DNA from: Ilex aquifolium | Lineage: Eukaryota > Streptophyta > Magnoliopsida > Aquifoliales > Aquifoliaceae | Length of the DNA stretch: 64,000 nucleotides | Reading direction: 5' to 3' | NCBI GenBank assembly: GCA_951799425.1 | Contig: OX637395.1 | Span: forward strand, 41,903,173 to 41,967,172 | Shown here: positions 23,155-36,600 of the stretch, one piece after another | Layout of the letters: each line of letters starts with the position of its first letter | Numbering within the stretch: position 1 is the first letter of the stretch | Notes under the pieces: generated by a model | The model's input: only the letters and a program-made list of their open reading frames with translations | Databases searched by the model: none | What the model was told of the DNA's origin: nothing | Program-made: the position numbers and the translations under genes

Positions 23155-25064
23155 TCGTTTGGAAACATTTTCATTTTTATGAAAATCAAAACAAATCATT
23201 GATTGAATATCAAAATTTCTATGTTTCGAGGTGTTTCAACCTATGTTTCGAGGTGTTTTTCATAAATAAATTTTTAATTTTTTTTGTTTCCATCTTCTTT
23301 TTGTAACATTATCAAAACGTTTTTGTTTTTAAGGTTATCGAAATAAAATTTTGATCCTTAATCATGTCATGCTTAATAATAGCAATTAACACGTGTCTTT
23401 ACTCAATTAGATCGAAAAATATGTCAGCAGTGACACGTGAAATAACTGGGCAATTTTTTGCAGGACAGCCAAAACTCAAGATTCTGTATCAACTGTACAG
23501 TTTATTACCAAATCAAAGAATCCATTCAACTAATCCATTCACATCACTATCAAGTTAAAAGCAAACTCTTTGTCACTCTTATCTCTACATAAATCTTCTT
23601 GTATATATTCATTTGGCATTTTTCTGTTGGTTGCTTGCTGGGCTGGGCAGTCCTTAGTGCAAGGGCGGCTTCATAAAATTATTTTTGAGTTGACACTTCA
23701 ATAAGTTTTAATATTTTTTTTCACCTATCGATAAACATGATGTGATATATTTATATTTAATTAAATCATACTTGATGCTTAGAAATTCAATAATAAAAGG
23801 CTCAAAACTAGTGTACATAGTGTATACAAAGTACAAACAAAACAACAAAAGATCTAATTATAAATCTTAGTAAAAAAGAAGTTTAATAAAATCATTTATT
23901 ATTGACCCTTATTGGTTTTTATACTTTGAAAGTATTGCATAAGAACATAATTACGTATGTCATCAAAAATATTTTTTTGTATATAATCACAATCATGTCA
24001 TTTGTAATCCATTTATCACCAATTCGTATAGACGATTGAATCTTCACAATTTTTATAATAAAAAATGTTTCTCTCTATAGTGGTGATCGCAACTAGTAAA
24101 ATATGTAAACTAAAAAATATAAATAGAACTTCAAATGAATCAAATTGTTCATAAACAAATAGAGGCAAAGTTTTTTTATGTTTATATATTTTTCGAATGA
24201 ACTTAAATTAATCGAGCTCAAGTTTAATTTTAAAGTTCGTTTAATAGATGTGCAAAAATCATTTTTTGAAATGATTAAGCCTAAGCAACGGCTTATCCAC
24301 CTCATTATGCCCATCAATGCCCGTGCTTGTATGTATGTGTAAGTTGTAACATCTTTTACGAATCAAAGGTACAACACAAGATATTTGAAACAAACTCATT
24401 ACGATTTTGAACAAATTCCAAACACTCTTCACGAATGAATGAGCCGAGTCCGAACAAACTAATTCTCGTCTCGTTTCAATTCATTTCCAACCCATGTGCA
24501 AATTGTAGGGATACTTTCACTCAAATAGGACGAATTGCTAAAGGAAGTGATTGAGTTTGGTAGTGCAAAAAACTTGTCATAAACATAGGCAAGGTGGGAT
24601 GTTGTCGGTAGAGTCGAAGGGGAGGGATAAGGATATGCCGATGAGAGCCATTGAGTGAAGAATGGGCTCAATGCTTAACTTTAAGTAGAGCAAGGCTGAA
24701 TATGATAAAGTGTGCCTAGCTCAAAAGGTTTTGGTGTGTGGAGGATAGAGTAATTATTCACTCCATAATGTGTTGGTGTAATTGCATAAATTGAAAAGCA
24801 ATGTATAAAATAATAAAACTTGATATGAAACAATTCAGGCCGAAACGCAGATAGGAGGTTGAAGCCTTCTGTGGATGACAAAGCCCAAATCCGATGCAAC
24901 AGATTTTCTCATTTGACTTGTCCCCTCCAAGATACAACAATCCAACAATTTCTTCGTATGACACTAACCAACTCTGTACAAGTGATTAAGTCCAAAACTC
25001 TACCATAGAAACACCATTTTTTGGCATGAACTCTCAAGTGTTTGTATTATGTTATGAACTGTTG
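22882..25064. other. Intergenic DNA, no gene recognised
   Basis: Small duplications (CTATGTTTCGAGGTGTTT twice at about 23219-23256) and a diverged repeat at about 24630-24770 that resembles 30065-30185 (GAGAGC..ATTG..TGAAGA, TTTTGG.GT.TGG). No supported coding sequence. Confidence 0.35.
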
Positions 25065-25131
25065 CAATGTGTTAGATGATGTTTTATCAGTATCTTGCAA
25101 TGTGTTAGATGATGTTTTATCAGTATCTTGC
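25065..25131. repeat. Short tandem duplication
   Basis: TGCAATGTGTTAGATGATG followed by TTTTATCAGTATCT occurs twice head to tail, with the start of a third copy (period about 37 bp). Confidence 0.85.
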
Positions 25132-25149
25132 AATGTTCATCTTAGAGGT

Positions 25150-25500
25150 CCTATTTATATACTTTTAAATTTCTAGAGTTCATGTATCCAAGTCGTGCAT
25201 GTATACACAAAGTACATAAATGTAATTATACATGCATCTAATAAAATCAATTCATGCATAAAAGTCATAGATGAAATAATGTACATGTAAGTGTGTCTAA
25301 TTATACATGTATGTAGTAAAAAATAATTTATGTATATATTGTCATATATGTATTCAAACAAATTCATGTTTATATATATGCATTATACATTCATCTTATA
25401 AATATTATTTATATATAGGAGCAAGTATAATACATATATCAATAAATCTATATATACAATGTATTCATATAAATAAATGAATTCACATTGATACAATAAA
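25150..25500. repeat. AT-rich degenerate tandem repeat
   Basis: Words such as ATACATG, TCATGTAT, GCATAAA and CAAATTCATG recur at irregular spacing through 350 bp. It looks like a decayed AT-rich minisatellite with no coding meaning. Confidence 0.5.
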
Positions 25501-25644
25501 TTATATATAAATATTAAAATGTAGAAACATAACGTACCTAGATAGAGTACAAATAGGCTCATACACACACAGACACAAACCCACCAAAGAGAAAAACTTA
25601 CATGAAAGAATAGGAAAAATAAGCCTCTAAGGATGTGTTTGGAG

Positions 25645-26382
25645 CAATGTTATCAGAATCAGACCGGTCATCGAACTGGTAGGGGGACCGGGTCAATGGT
25701 TCACTGGTTCAACCGCTGGGTCAACTGGTTGAACCGGTTATATAATAAATAAATTATAAAAATTATAAAAAATAATATTTTAACTAAAAAATATAAAAAC
25801 ATAATATATAATTGCTCAAATGAAATATATTAAATGCATTTTCTAAGAAATTCAACCAATAAAAAACAAAAGAGAGTGAGAGAGACGATGTCGTCTCTGT
25901 GTGTGTAACAGAGAGAAAAAAAAGGGGGGAAGGGGGTTACAGTCGGGCAGCAAAAGGAAGGGAGGAGAAGAAGACTCAGAACTCAGAAGTTAGATTGCTG
26001 AGTGAGAGAAGACTCAGTCAGATCAACTGCTCGATCTAGAACAAAGGAGGAGCTGGTCTGATCGCAATAGCCTGAGTTTTGTCGTTTGTTGTCGTCTTTC
26101 GTCGCCTGGAGCTGGTCGCCTAGAGTTGGTCGTCTGGAGGTGGAGATTGAAGGAAGAAAGTGGAATGAAATTGAAGATTTAGGGCAAAATTACCCAAAAA
26201 AAAAGGATTTTTTTTTTAATATTATTTGTAAAAAAACGTCCGGTTTATTGGTTTGATAAAAAAACCGGCCAGTTTAACGGTTTTTTTCCGGTTTGACTGC
26301 TTATACGGTTCAACTCAAGAACCGGACCAGCTTAGGTCCCGGTTCACGGTTAGACCGGTCCGGTCCGATTTTGATAACACTG
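25645..26382. mobile_element. hAT-type MITE inside Helitron B
   Basis: The element is 738 bp, with ends CAATGTTATCAGAATCAGAC and, inverted, CAGTGTTATCAAAATCGGAC. It is flanked by a perfect 8-bp duplication GTTTGGAG (25637-25644 and 26383-26390), diagnostic of hAT. Subterminal ACCGG-type words (TTGAACCGG, ACCGGTC) recur at both ends. There is no transposase. Confidence 0.9.
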
Positions 26383-26402
26383 GTTTGGAGTGATTTTTTA
26401 AA

Positions 26403-27535
26403 GGAAAATTTGGAGGCCGGTCCCCCTATATGGACTTGTTTGGACTTAAGTTCGTCAAAGAAACTTATTTGTTATGAAGTCCGTTTTTTGTCAATTTTAC
26501 CATACGATCTCTTCCCTTTAGAAGTGAAATAAAACTAAAAATTAAAAATTCATAAATCTTAGGAGCTTGACTAACATTAAAATATTTTCTCTCTCATATC
26601 TATCTATATCCATATATAGGTTAAGAGTTTGACTAACATTAAAATTTTTCGTCTCTCTTATCTATCTATATCCATATATAGGTTAGGTGTATATATATAT
26701 AACATTAAAAATAAAAAATAGTAACATTCAAATACAAAAAAAAATTATCATTTGGACACAAAAAATAATACATTTAAACACAAAAAAATAGTAATATTTA
26801 AACATAAAAAAATTGAAACATTCAATATTAATATTTTTAAAAAATAACAACAGTAACATGTTCAACAAAAATAGTAACATACTTAAGAAAAACTGTAACA
26901 TACTTAACAATAATTATTTCTCTCAAATTCAAACGCAAAAAATAGTATCATTCAAACACAAAAAATAGTAATATTAAAAAACAAAACAAATAGTAACATT
27001 GAATATTAATATTTAGTAACATAATAGTAGTATCATGCTCAACAAAAACAGTAACATGTACAAAATAATAGTAACATGAACAGTAACATACTCAACAAAA
27101 GCAGTAACATGAACAGTAACATAATAAAAAAAATAGTAAAATGAATTTGAATATATATATATATACCATACTTGCATCATATCCATAACAATCCAGCGTA
27201 CATATATATATAGAGAGAGAAAAAAAAAACTTTGAATTTGATATATATATATATAGAGAGAGAGAGAAAGCTTTGAATTTGAATTTTAAATTTATGATGG
27301 AGATTTTATTGGCATATTTTAATATTCAAGATATCCCTTGAATTAAGGGATAACAATTTCCAAAATATGAAATTAATTTAAATTCCTTTCAAGGAAGGGT
27401 ATTTTTGAGATAAAAAAAAAAGTGGACTTAAGTCATTACATATAATTTTAAACATGGACTTAGCCCCTTATAAGTTTCCTTGCAGGACTTATCTCCAAAC
27501 AAGTACATCTAGGGAAACTCACTTCCAATTTTCAC
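26403..27535. mobile_element. MULE-type MITE inside Helitron B
   Basis: The element is 1133 bp. The left end GGAAAATTTGGAGG and the inverted right end GTGAAAATTGGAAGTG continue as related arms of about 80 bp sharing ACTTGTTTGGA and GAAACTTAT. A perfect 9-bp duplication TTTTTTAAA lies at 26394-26402 and 27536-27544. Inside are a 60-bp tandem duplication (26570-26690, with CTATCTATATCCATATATAG in both) and a long array of degenerate AATAGTAACATTCAAACAC units (26700-27130). Confidence 0.88.
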
Positions 27536-28095
27536 TTTTTTAAAAGTATTTTTAGAAATTATTTCTCATAAGTACTTTAAAAAAAAAAATAGTGTTTGAA
27601 ACCGCCTCACCACTATCTCTACCACCACCACTGCCGCCGCCGCCAGCACCATTGCCGCCGTTGCCACCACCGCCATCGCTGTCACCGCCACCAACACCAC
27701 TTCTGCCGTCACCGCCACCACCACCGCCATCGCCACCACCACTGCCTCCGCCACCCCCTTCGCCACTACCACCACCACCGTCGCCACCACTACCATCGCC
27801 ACCACCATCACCGCCACCACCATCGCCATCACCATCACCACTGCTGCCGCCACCACTACCACCATCGTCCCCGCCGTCGCAACCACCATCACCGCCGCCG
27901 CCGCCACGATCATTGCCACCCACCACAACCATCACCGTCTCCTACCATCACCATCTCTCACCCCCACTACAACCGATGCTTAAATTCATTTATCTCTCCT
28001 TTATGTTTGTGATTTGATTTTTGATATGAATACAAATATGTTTATTGTTTACCATTTTTTATTATCCTGTGCCTTCAGGCACAGACAATAACTAG

Positions 28096-28817
28096 TATAT
28101 ATAATAAAGTAGCTTACAATTCAAATTTCAAAAGATAAACAAAATGACTTTTACTTTTCGCGGTTCAGATCGCTTTAAATTTTACTTTAAAGTTAATCTA
28201 ACGGATAATATTAACACCCTATATTTAATAGGAAAAATAGGCCCCTAACAGTGTGTTTGAAGTGGCTTTTTAAAAATACTTCTAGAAATTATTTCTCATA
28301 AGTACTTTAAAAAAAAAAATAGTGTTTGAAACCGCCGCACCACTACCTCTACCACCACCACCATCACTGTCATCGCCGCCACCACCACCACCATTGCCAC
28401 CGCCGCCACCACCACCACCATCGCCACCACCACTGTCGTCGTCGCCGCCATTGCCATCTTTGCCGCCGCCGCCACCACCACTACTACCGTCGCCGCTGCC
28501 GTCACTGCCATCGCCATTGCCATTGCCGCCCCCACCACCACCATCGTCGCCGTCGCCGTCACCGCCATTTCGTCACCGCCACCACCACCACCGTCGTCGT
28601 CGCCCCCACCGCCGCCGTCACCACCACCACGGTCATTGCCACCCAACACAACCATCACCGTCTCCTACCACCACCACCTCTCACCCCCACTACAACCGAT
28701 GCTTAAATTCATTTATCTCTCTTCTATATTTGTGATTTGATTTTGGATATGAATACAAATATGTTTATTGTTCACCATTTTTTATTACTCTATGCCTTCA
28801 GGCACAGACAATAACTA
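28096..28817 (+). mobile_element. Small Helitron copy C, head to tail with copy B
   Basis: It starts at the base after the CTAG of copy B (TATATATAATAAAGTAGC, one base different from the family's TCTATATAATAAAG start), contains GCGGTTCAGATCGC, a (CCACCR)n core at 28330-28690, and ends CTATGCCTTCAGGCACAG, ACAATAA, CTAG. It is a nearly complete family member. Confidence 0.88.
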
Positions 28818-30613
28818 GTATATATGTATATATGAAAAGCGAAGCAACCTTTTTCCACTTTTTTCTTGTAAGTGCTTGTTGGACGACTCGGCCATTTAAC
28901 AAAGTTCATATTAAAAAAAAGAGGTCCAACTTCTCTCTCTTCATTAATGACAACATTTCTCTCTTTTTATTAATAATAACAAATAATTTTACATAATAAA
29001 AAATAGCACACACATACGCCACCAAAAAAAAAACCCTCTCTCTCTCTCTCTCTCTCTCAACTCCACACAACTATCAAAAGAAAAAGAAAAATTGCATTAC
29101 GTGCTTTACTAAGGAAAAACCATAGAGCTAGTTTGTCATCTCTCCGTCCCTCCATTAACAAATATACACATATAAATCATCTTACCCCTACGTTGGATTG
29201 CAAAGACATTAAACTTCTTTTATTTAATAATTTTATATTTTTAATAATATAATTTAATATAATTTCATTGTTCTTCTTATTGGCAAAAATTAGACTTAAT
29301 AGATAATTTGAAATACAAACAAAGAATAAAAGTTTATATGCAATCTCTATTTATCAACTACTATTCTTTTATTTTATTTTTATCAATACTCTAAAGAAAT
29401 TGATGTGAGTTAGTCATATTATCAACTAAAAAATATATTTTTTAACAAAATTTGAATATAGAAACTTAATTATTAATTTTTCATCACAAAAAACCTAGAA
29501 CAATAATTTTTAATGAAATTTTAATCATATATTTTACATATTTATTATTAATTTTAAAGGACCCCATTTATAATTTTTACTTAGAGCCTCAATTTTCATT
29601 GGGGCCTTAGCGTTGTGGTTCATTAGTCTTAGTTTTTTTTTTTTTTCAATAAATTGATAATCTCACATGTTAATAATAACATAATATCACTGTTGTATTT
29701 AATATTTTCCTGTATGGAGGACCTCACGATAGCTTGGTTGACTTGCTTTTCTATTTGCAAGGCCCCGTACCTGGGCCTGAGATAACATACTTTGTGTTTT
29801 ACTATGTAAGTATTGCTCCTGTCTGGCCCAACCCAATATATGGTCACTCCAACTTCTTAAGAGTCCAAATAGGCGCTATACCAAGTAAGTCATTAATAAG
29901 CGAAAAGTTGCATTCTTCCCCTAAGGGTTAGTCACCCTGACCAGCTTAAGTCATGGTGGGCAGCCGTAACTCGAGAGAGTAATCGGCGTAAGCCTAACAA
30001 AAATACACACACACAGCGTAAGCCTGATATATATATATCCACCCAAAAGTAAATTTCTAGAATCGCCCATGAGAGCAATGGACTGAAGACAGAAGTTTAA
30101 ATGATTAGCTTTGCTTAGAGCGAGGCAGATATCATGAAGGGGGATCAACATGGTTTTGGGATTTGGAAAATAGACTAATTATTTTATAAAACCCGTAGCA
30201 TACTTGATAAAATGGATTAGATATGAAATGAATCGTGTCACATCATGTTTTAAAATCGTATGATTTTTGTCATCACAAAATATATTTCAATCAGATCATA
30301 TTTAGTCGAAATCTTTCACTCATTTTAGACGAGTCTAATGAATTACCTATTTATGACCTTAATGGGTTTAAGGCTAACAAACACCTACCCAAAGGAAAAA
30401 AATAAAGAAATAAGACCATACCATGACGAAGTAGACAAAAACATCACACGCCAAAGCAGCCATTTCTTTTTCTCTTCCACTCAAAGTAAGATCTTACCCA
30501 GAAAAAACAACTATCTAACATAGCATTTTAAACTTTTTCAGGCACCCAATGACCTTGAAAAGAATTGCAATGAAGTTTGTTAAAAAGTATAACATTTCAA
30601 TAGTCAAGCTAAC
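28818..30613. other. Intergenic DNA downstream of the DUF1640 gene, no gene recognised
   Basis: A (CT)n microsatellite lies at 29035-29058. The block 29700-30190 has GGCCCCGTACCTGGGCC and the diverged repeat noted at 24630. Polyadenylation of the DUF1640 gene (minus strand) should fall in the last few hundred bases before 30614; no strong AATAAA was pinned down. Confidence 0.4.
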
Positions 30614-33600
30614 CTACATAAGGATGCGGATGACAGCAAGACCAACTGCAGATATGGAGACAAGAGTACCAATGCAATATTTGATAACATCATACTTAGC
30701 TGCTTCCAATTGAGCCCTTAGAGCATGAATTTCCTGTCGACAATGTCGAACAATTTAGAAATCAATGCTTTTAAGTCGAAGTGGTGGAGACATTTGTTTG
30801 TCAAATGAAACCAATAAAACTCACTCGGTCAAGCTTGTTAGTGAGGCTGGTGGTTTCTGCATTCTGATTGGCAAGCTCATCACGTATGCGCCTACAATCA
30901 GTTCCAACTAAGAATGAAGGGAGACAAAATCGATGGAAAGCTGATTCAGAAAGCCAAAGATGGCAAGCACCAGCATTGGAAACGATAAGATGGAATTTCA
31001 CGTCCTTACCCTCTTTCAAGATTTAAGTCCAAACGTTGGCCAGCAGTGACCTTGTCAATCTCATACCTGTGTCAATAGCAATATCCTCTCACTTGGAATG
31101 TAGTTCATATAATAAATCAAAAATTCTTTAACTGAATTTCAAGGACGCACCTCAGTTCACTACGCATTTTCTCTATGTCATTTCGAAGCTTTTCAGTCTC
31201 ACGTTGCAAAGAAGAAAAATGATGATCCTACAGCGAAAAAAATCAAACATATGCTCAAAAAAATAGCAACTCGTACCACATATTCTATACCAAAATCGAT
31301 CATCATTCAGATTTCTAACATGTTGACCACAAGAGAAAAGACGTGCCTGAGATAACTCAATTTAGGGAAAAAAAAATTAGAAATGTACATGGAAAAGAAA
31401 CACATCAATACAAAATTGAAGGTTTAAATTCCTCAGTCTATTTCACTAATGCTAAACCACAAATCCCGAAATTCAGTATAACAGCAAACTGTCTCCAAGA
31501 TTTTCAAGGTCATACAATATTCTGCACCAGATGAAATTTTGCTACCAATTTCATGACATTTGCTATGGTCATATAGACAACAGACCTACTGACTTCAGCC
31601 TTCATTTCTTTGCATTTTCCTTTTTTCCTTATTTCTTTGGTGGTTTTTCAGAAGGGAAGGGGGATTTCTGGAGTGAATCAACACCATGAGTCTCCACCCT
31701 CTTGTTCCTCCAGTGTCTTCCTCCATCCCCCATCCACCAAACACACTCTTTTCCCATTCATTTTGACTTGTGCAGAAAATTTTGGTGCACTTATATTATA
31801 TGTAGTGCATTTACTATGAGTCTCAATATCATACCAATATTTGCCACTAGACTAGATTCTACTCCCAATTTCATGGAATCTAATCAATCTACTCCCATAG
31901 ATAACAGAATCTTCTACCATTCCTTCTTGTTCATGTTTTTAATTTTTCTTTTCCTTTCCTTCTTGCATCAACAAAACATCTCCACCCTCTCTTCCTCTGT
32001 CCCCCAACCCACACAGGCAATCTTTCTCCATCCACTTTTGATTATGAATGCAAATTACTGGTATGGTCATATTTAACGCATGTTAAGTGTGTGACAGATG
32101 AGGATAATACAAAGTCTTAACAATAAGAAAATTCCTACTGCAAAGACTCACAGTTCCATATGAGAGGTGCATTCTTTACAACCACTACTTTGCGTGCATT
32201 ACTGTGTGTAATTCACCTCTTTTTAAGAGAAGCATAGGGCATGAAACGACATTCTTAAATTCCAATGTGTCTTGAGAAAACATGGAATCAGCGCATACAT
32301 ATGTGGCAGTTACAAAAATACCGTGTTAGTCTACTAAACAATCATGTTATTTTTCTAAATCAGTTACAGATGCCAGCTGTAGCATCAATTAGATATCAGC
32401 AGTGCCAATAAGTGTTTTGGCTGGAGACTCTAAGCTCATACAGAAGGGGGGGTGGGGCTTAAGTCTCAGACTTAGGACTAACAAGCTTTCCAGAAATCTT
32501 ACAGCAAAAATGCTACAGTCTCGTCACTATTTTATCATGAAAAAAAATAAATTTGAAATTCGGTTGGAATACAATCAGTGAATCAACTCAAAGTAGTTTT
32601 TATCCTTTTCTCTTCCTGTCTTTTGAGGACATGGATAAAACATATGTAAAGCTGAGAAGAGAAATATATGAGACACCGGACCATATAAATATATGCCTTC
32701 AAAGTAGTGCCAGAAACATAGCAAACCTCCCTATTCCAACACTAGCATCAGAATACCACCTTGAGAACGTATGTATAGGAAGTGAGATATCCTCTAAGGC
32801 AAAAGAATAGTCTGAAGGGCATCACAATGCAAAAGGAGAACTTAATGGAGCTACACTCTCGTCGGCAACCATGATAATCTACAAAATCCAACAGTTCTGA
32901 AATTCTCCAGTGTACACCTTGGGTCATTGAGTCTAACAAATGCCACCACATGATGGTCCCTAAGAGATCATGGGCAGGTGGAACTTCCAATTTCACAGCA
33001 TATGAAACAATCAATCATGTAACAAAGCATGATGACACCTTAAGTTTCCAAGCAAATCAAAAACACAATCCACAATCACAGACAACAACATCTGAGAAAA
33101 ACTGTTATTGAGCGACCTCTATTTCAGAAAAACCAAAGCATAAGTGCTGCCTTTATGCCTCAAAAACAAAAAGACAACCTCTCGAGAAGGACTTCATGAA
33201 CACAAGCGAAACAATTCACTATTCTGTTTTTCCTTTTTTGTTCCTTCTCCCCCACCCCTCCTTTTTCTCTTTCTTCTGTGACGGGTAGAGGGAATTAATG
33301 TCGTCACATAGACTTCCAAGGATCAACGATCTCACCCCCCCAACCCAAAGAATATACCCAAAAAGATCATTTTACAGTGTAATTGGATAACAATGACAGA
33401 GCTACATCAGAGAGGAAAAGTTAGATGAAGATAGTGATTGTTAAGAAATTAGGATTAGAGGACCGGTGTCATCATGGTCTATATGGGCTCTGGGCAACAG
33501 CTCATGGCAGCATTCTATGGGTCTGCTTCATTCAGGGAAAGGAACATTATGAAGGCCAATCTGATCAAGGTGAAGGCATGACTGAAGAGGGTGAGGGCTA

Positions 33601-36600
33601 CTAGGAATTAAGCAATAGGCTTTCCTTATTTTAAGGAAATTAAAGTTGGGGTCCTTCTTATTTAAGGTTGTTTGTAGAGTCAAAGGACGGATTAGACACT
33701 CAAGGTTACTCTAGTGCATGAAATACATATTAAGTCAAGCAACCTTTTTTTCCACTAGTGGAAATTTGATGACTATCAGAAAGCTGTCAGGATTGACATG
33801 CAATATTACTCACAAAGCTTAATGCTCACTTCATCAATACAAAATTAACAGCCTCTCTAAAAAAGTTAGGGTAAATTAGCATTGGAGATGACTGAGGGAA
33901 AAGAAATGGAATGACATGTTGGTGAAAGAAAGTTATTCTTCTAAAGATCAGAAAAATTAAAATCACGCCACGGGATTCTAATAGTAACACACAACGTTGG
34001 ATTTTGTTTTTTAAAATGGAAGCAAATCCCAGAAGCTGAACCTTCAAATTGGTGAATCAAGAAAAATTATCACTTTGTTTACTCAAATAAGAGGAAGGTC
34101 TAGCTTTCGCGACAAAGGTAACTAATCACATTAAAGACAACCCTGAGATGATTTCATGCTAGACTCAAACTGAACTCTCTCTTACCCAAGTCAACTAGAC
34201 CAATGAATTCACCTTGACCCAACTCGGGTTTAAAATCTGACTTGAGTACACTTTAATAACCATTATTTGCTCGCAAACAAGTGCTTTACATCAGTAAGGT
34301 TGGAATTGGAAATAGCTCAAATTCATATTTATTTAGCACGAATGATCGGTTATAAAGATAAAACCTATATCACGGCAGAGATTTTAACATCCCTGAAATG
34401 GTCTTAAAAGCTACTATGACTTGTTCTTTTCAATAGAAACACACTTCCGAAGTAATAAATCTACATCCCAAATAAATGTTGCTTTAGAACCCTCAAAAAC
34501 CACAGATACAAAAGGAATTCAATACAGGCAAACCCAGAATCTCTTCTTAAGCTGGATGATAATCAAGAACTGGACAGGGACAGCAACAAAAGACAGTTGT
34601 ATCACAAGCATTCTTTTTCCTTATGTGCTGCTTGTACTTGAAAGGGATTGGCTTGGTTCAATTTGTTAACATAGTAGATGACTCAAGTACTTTATGCCAA
34701 GGGAGAGTAAAAATGAAAGCTACTAAAAACCAAACCCCATACATCAGTAGATCCAGATGTGCGAATGACGGAATACAATGCAAGAGTCCGAAGTCCATTC
34801 AAACACCACGTTAACATTACCGTGCTTTGTCCTTCTTCAGCCTTCACATGAATATAGTTGCAAAATTCAATCTCGTACTCTTCCAAAACCTCCAAAATCA
34901 AATAGGCCATTCTATTTCACATCCACCAGCCTCCAATCAGATCCAATCAAGCAGTAATTTCCCCTATTTTTTATGAATTCTCCAATAAAGTTTCATTTTT
35001 CATCTTTTCCTTTTTAGGGGTGGTAAGTTCCCTGAAGGATTTCATGAGACCTAAAGATCATAAATACCCTTACCCAAGAATTAAAGCCCACATTTTCCTT
35101 ATCTTTATATGATTTTTCATTGAAGTTGAGCTATTGCTCAAAAAATCTAAGTTGAGCTACAATAACAGTCCTTGACAACATGTACAATTTCAGTTGTTAT
35201 AATCTCTAACTTTAGAAAAAGCCCAATTGGCAATAATTAACACCACAGATCAACCAAGATGACCTAAAAAAATGAATACTCCCAGAGTTTCTCTTGAGAA
35301 CCAAAGAAATTCGCCACCATTTTATCCCTCGATTCTATGCATTGACCACCTTAGGTAAATAATTTCTGTTTGGGATAGAATCTCAATCTTGAGGGATAAT
35401 ATACAGCTTACTTCCAAGTGCGAGGGTTCACAAACCTTACGAGAGAGACCCGAGAAGGGAAATTTTTAGGAGAAGAGAGAGGAGAGGAAAGAAAAGGGAG
35501 AAAACAAAGAAGCTGCCAAGCCCCATGTCTAAACAGATAAATAATGTGTAGAGAGAGATCTCTAGAGAAAGAATAACAGTAAAGTTTCGTCTTCCTGTGA
35601 ATAATAAGCAAATGAGGAGTATTTATAGATTGGCTCACATGGGCATTGCACAATCTATGCACAAGGAGGGAGTGGCCAACGATGGGAGGAATGTGTCATC
35701 TTCAGTAGAGACAAGTAACCCACACTAACTAACCCCTTCTATCTTTGATGTGAATAACAAGCTAGTGGGTACCTACAAGAGACATGGGGATGTGGAACAC
35801 TTGTACCACCAAGGCTACCTATGCTCTTACAACATCAAAGATACGAGCAAGACCATGCAACTCACACGACATTAGAACTCCATGGCACCAAGAGTCGCTA
35901 GCACCCCTGTTGGGCCTACCAAAAACCTCCAAGGAGTCTCCCAAGCCAAGTCATCATCCATATGGCACCCGTGTGGAGAAGGCTTAACTAACTTTCTACA
36001 GAGAACATAATTAACAAGCCAAAACTTTGAATTATCAACCAAGTTCAAAGTACATCAATAAGAATTTATTTAGAAATCACCCCCATAAAACCCCTAAAAA
36101 TGCACATTTTCAAAGGGGGGAAAAAGTAACGGCGAAGAAAGCAATAAACAGTTGATAGAGGAATCCATAAACTTTCATAACACTGCATATTAGGAAAAAG
36201 AGAATGGCAAATCCAATTAGTACCTGAGAACTTTTTACTTCAGATTTAAACTTGCCAAGGTTAGATTCATGGATCATCTGAGTCTACAAAAATAAAAACC
36301 AAAATCATTACTATTCTTTAATAAGATTCAAAGTATTACTCAAGGTAAAATGGTAAACCACAACTATAGGTTCCAATCATTGATAAAAAACAATTATGCA
36401 GAAATTAATAAAAGTGCCAGATAAACACTTACTTTCTGCATTTCAGCTTTTGAAACAAAAGAGTGAGAGACATTTTCTAAACTATCATTCAAAACTTCAG
36501 TAATTGCAGCAGTTATTGCCTCTGCCTGTTTTGAAGGCACACCTTGAGCTTCTAAGCTCCTCACCTGTTACAATAAAGAACAAATTAAAAGGGCATACGC

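Larger units (their letters stand above)
25609..28095 (+). mobile_element. Small Helitron copy B, 5'-truncated and split by two later insertions
   Basis: The pieces 25609-25644, 26391-26402 and 27536-28095 together follow copy C over some 600 bp (AATAGGAAAAATAAGCCTCT, then GTTTGGAG, then TGATTTTTTAAA, then AGAAATTATTTCTCATAAGT). The core at 27601-27960 is (CCACCR)n, and the 3' end has the hairpin GTGCCTTCAGGCAC and AACTAG. The first 160 bp or so of the family are missing. Its 3' end touches copy C directly. Confidence 0.85.

Noticed and set aside
27592-28735. Long proline-, histidine- or glycine-rich open frames (also at 11691-12098, 60835-61138, 61546-61889 and 62152-62371)
   Set aside because: They are open in several frames and on both strands at once because the Helitron core is a trinucleotide-type repeat. 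None has a supported start, splice site or relative.
34817-34910. Possible small exon on the minus strand (ILEVLEEYEIEFCNYIHVKA)
   Set aside because: It has a GT after it but no similarity I recognise, and it would disrupt the well-supported joining of DUF1640 exons 3 and 4.
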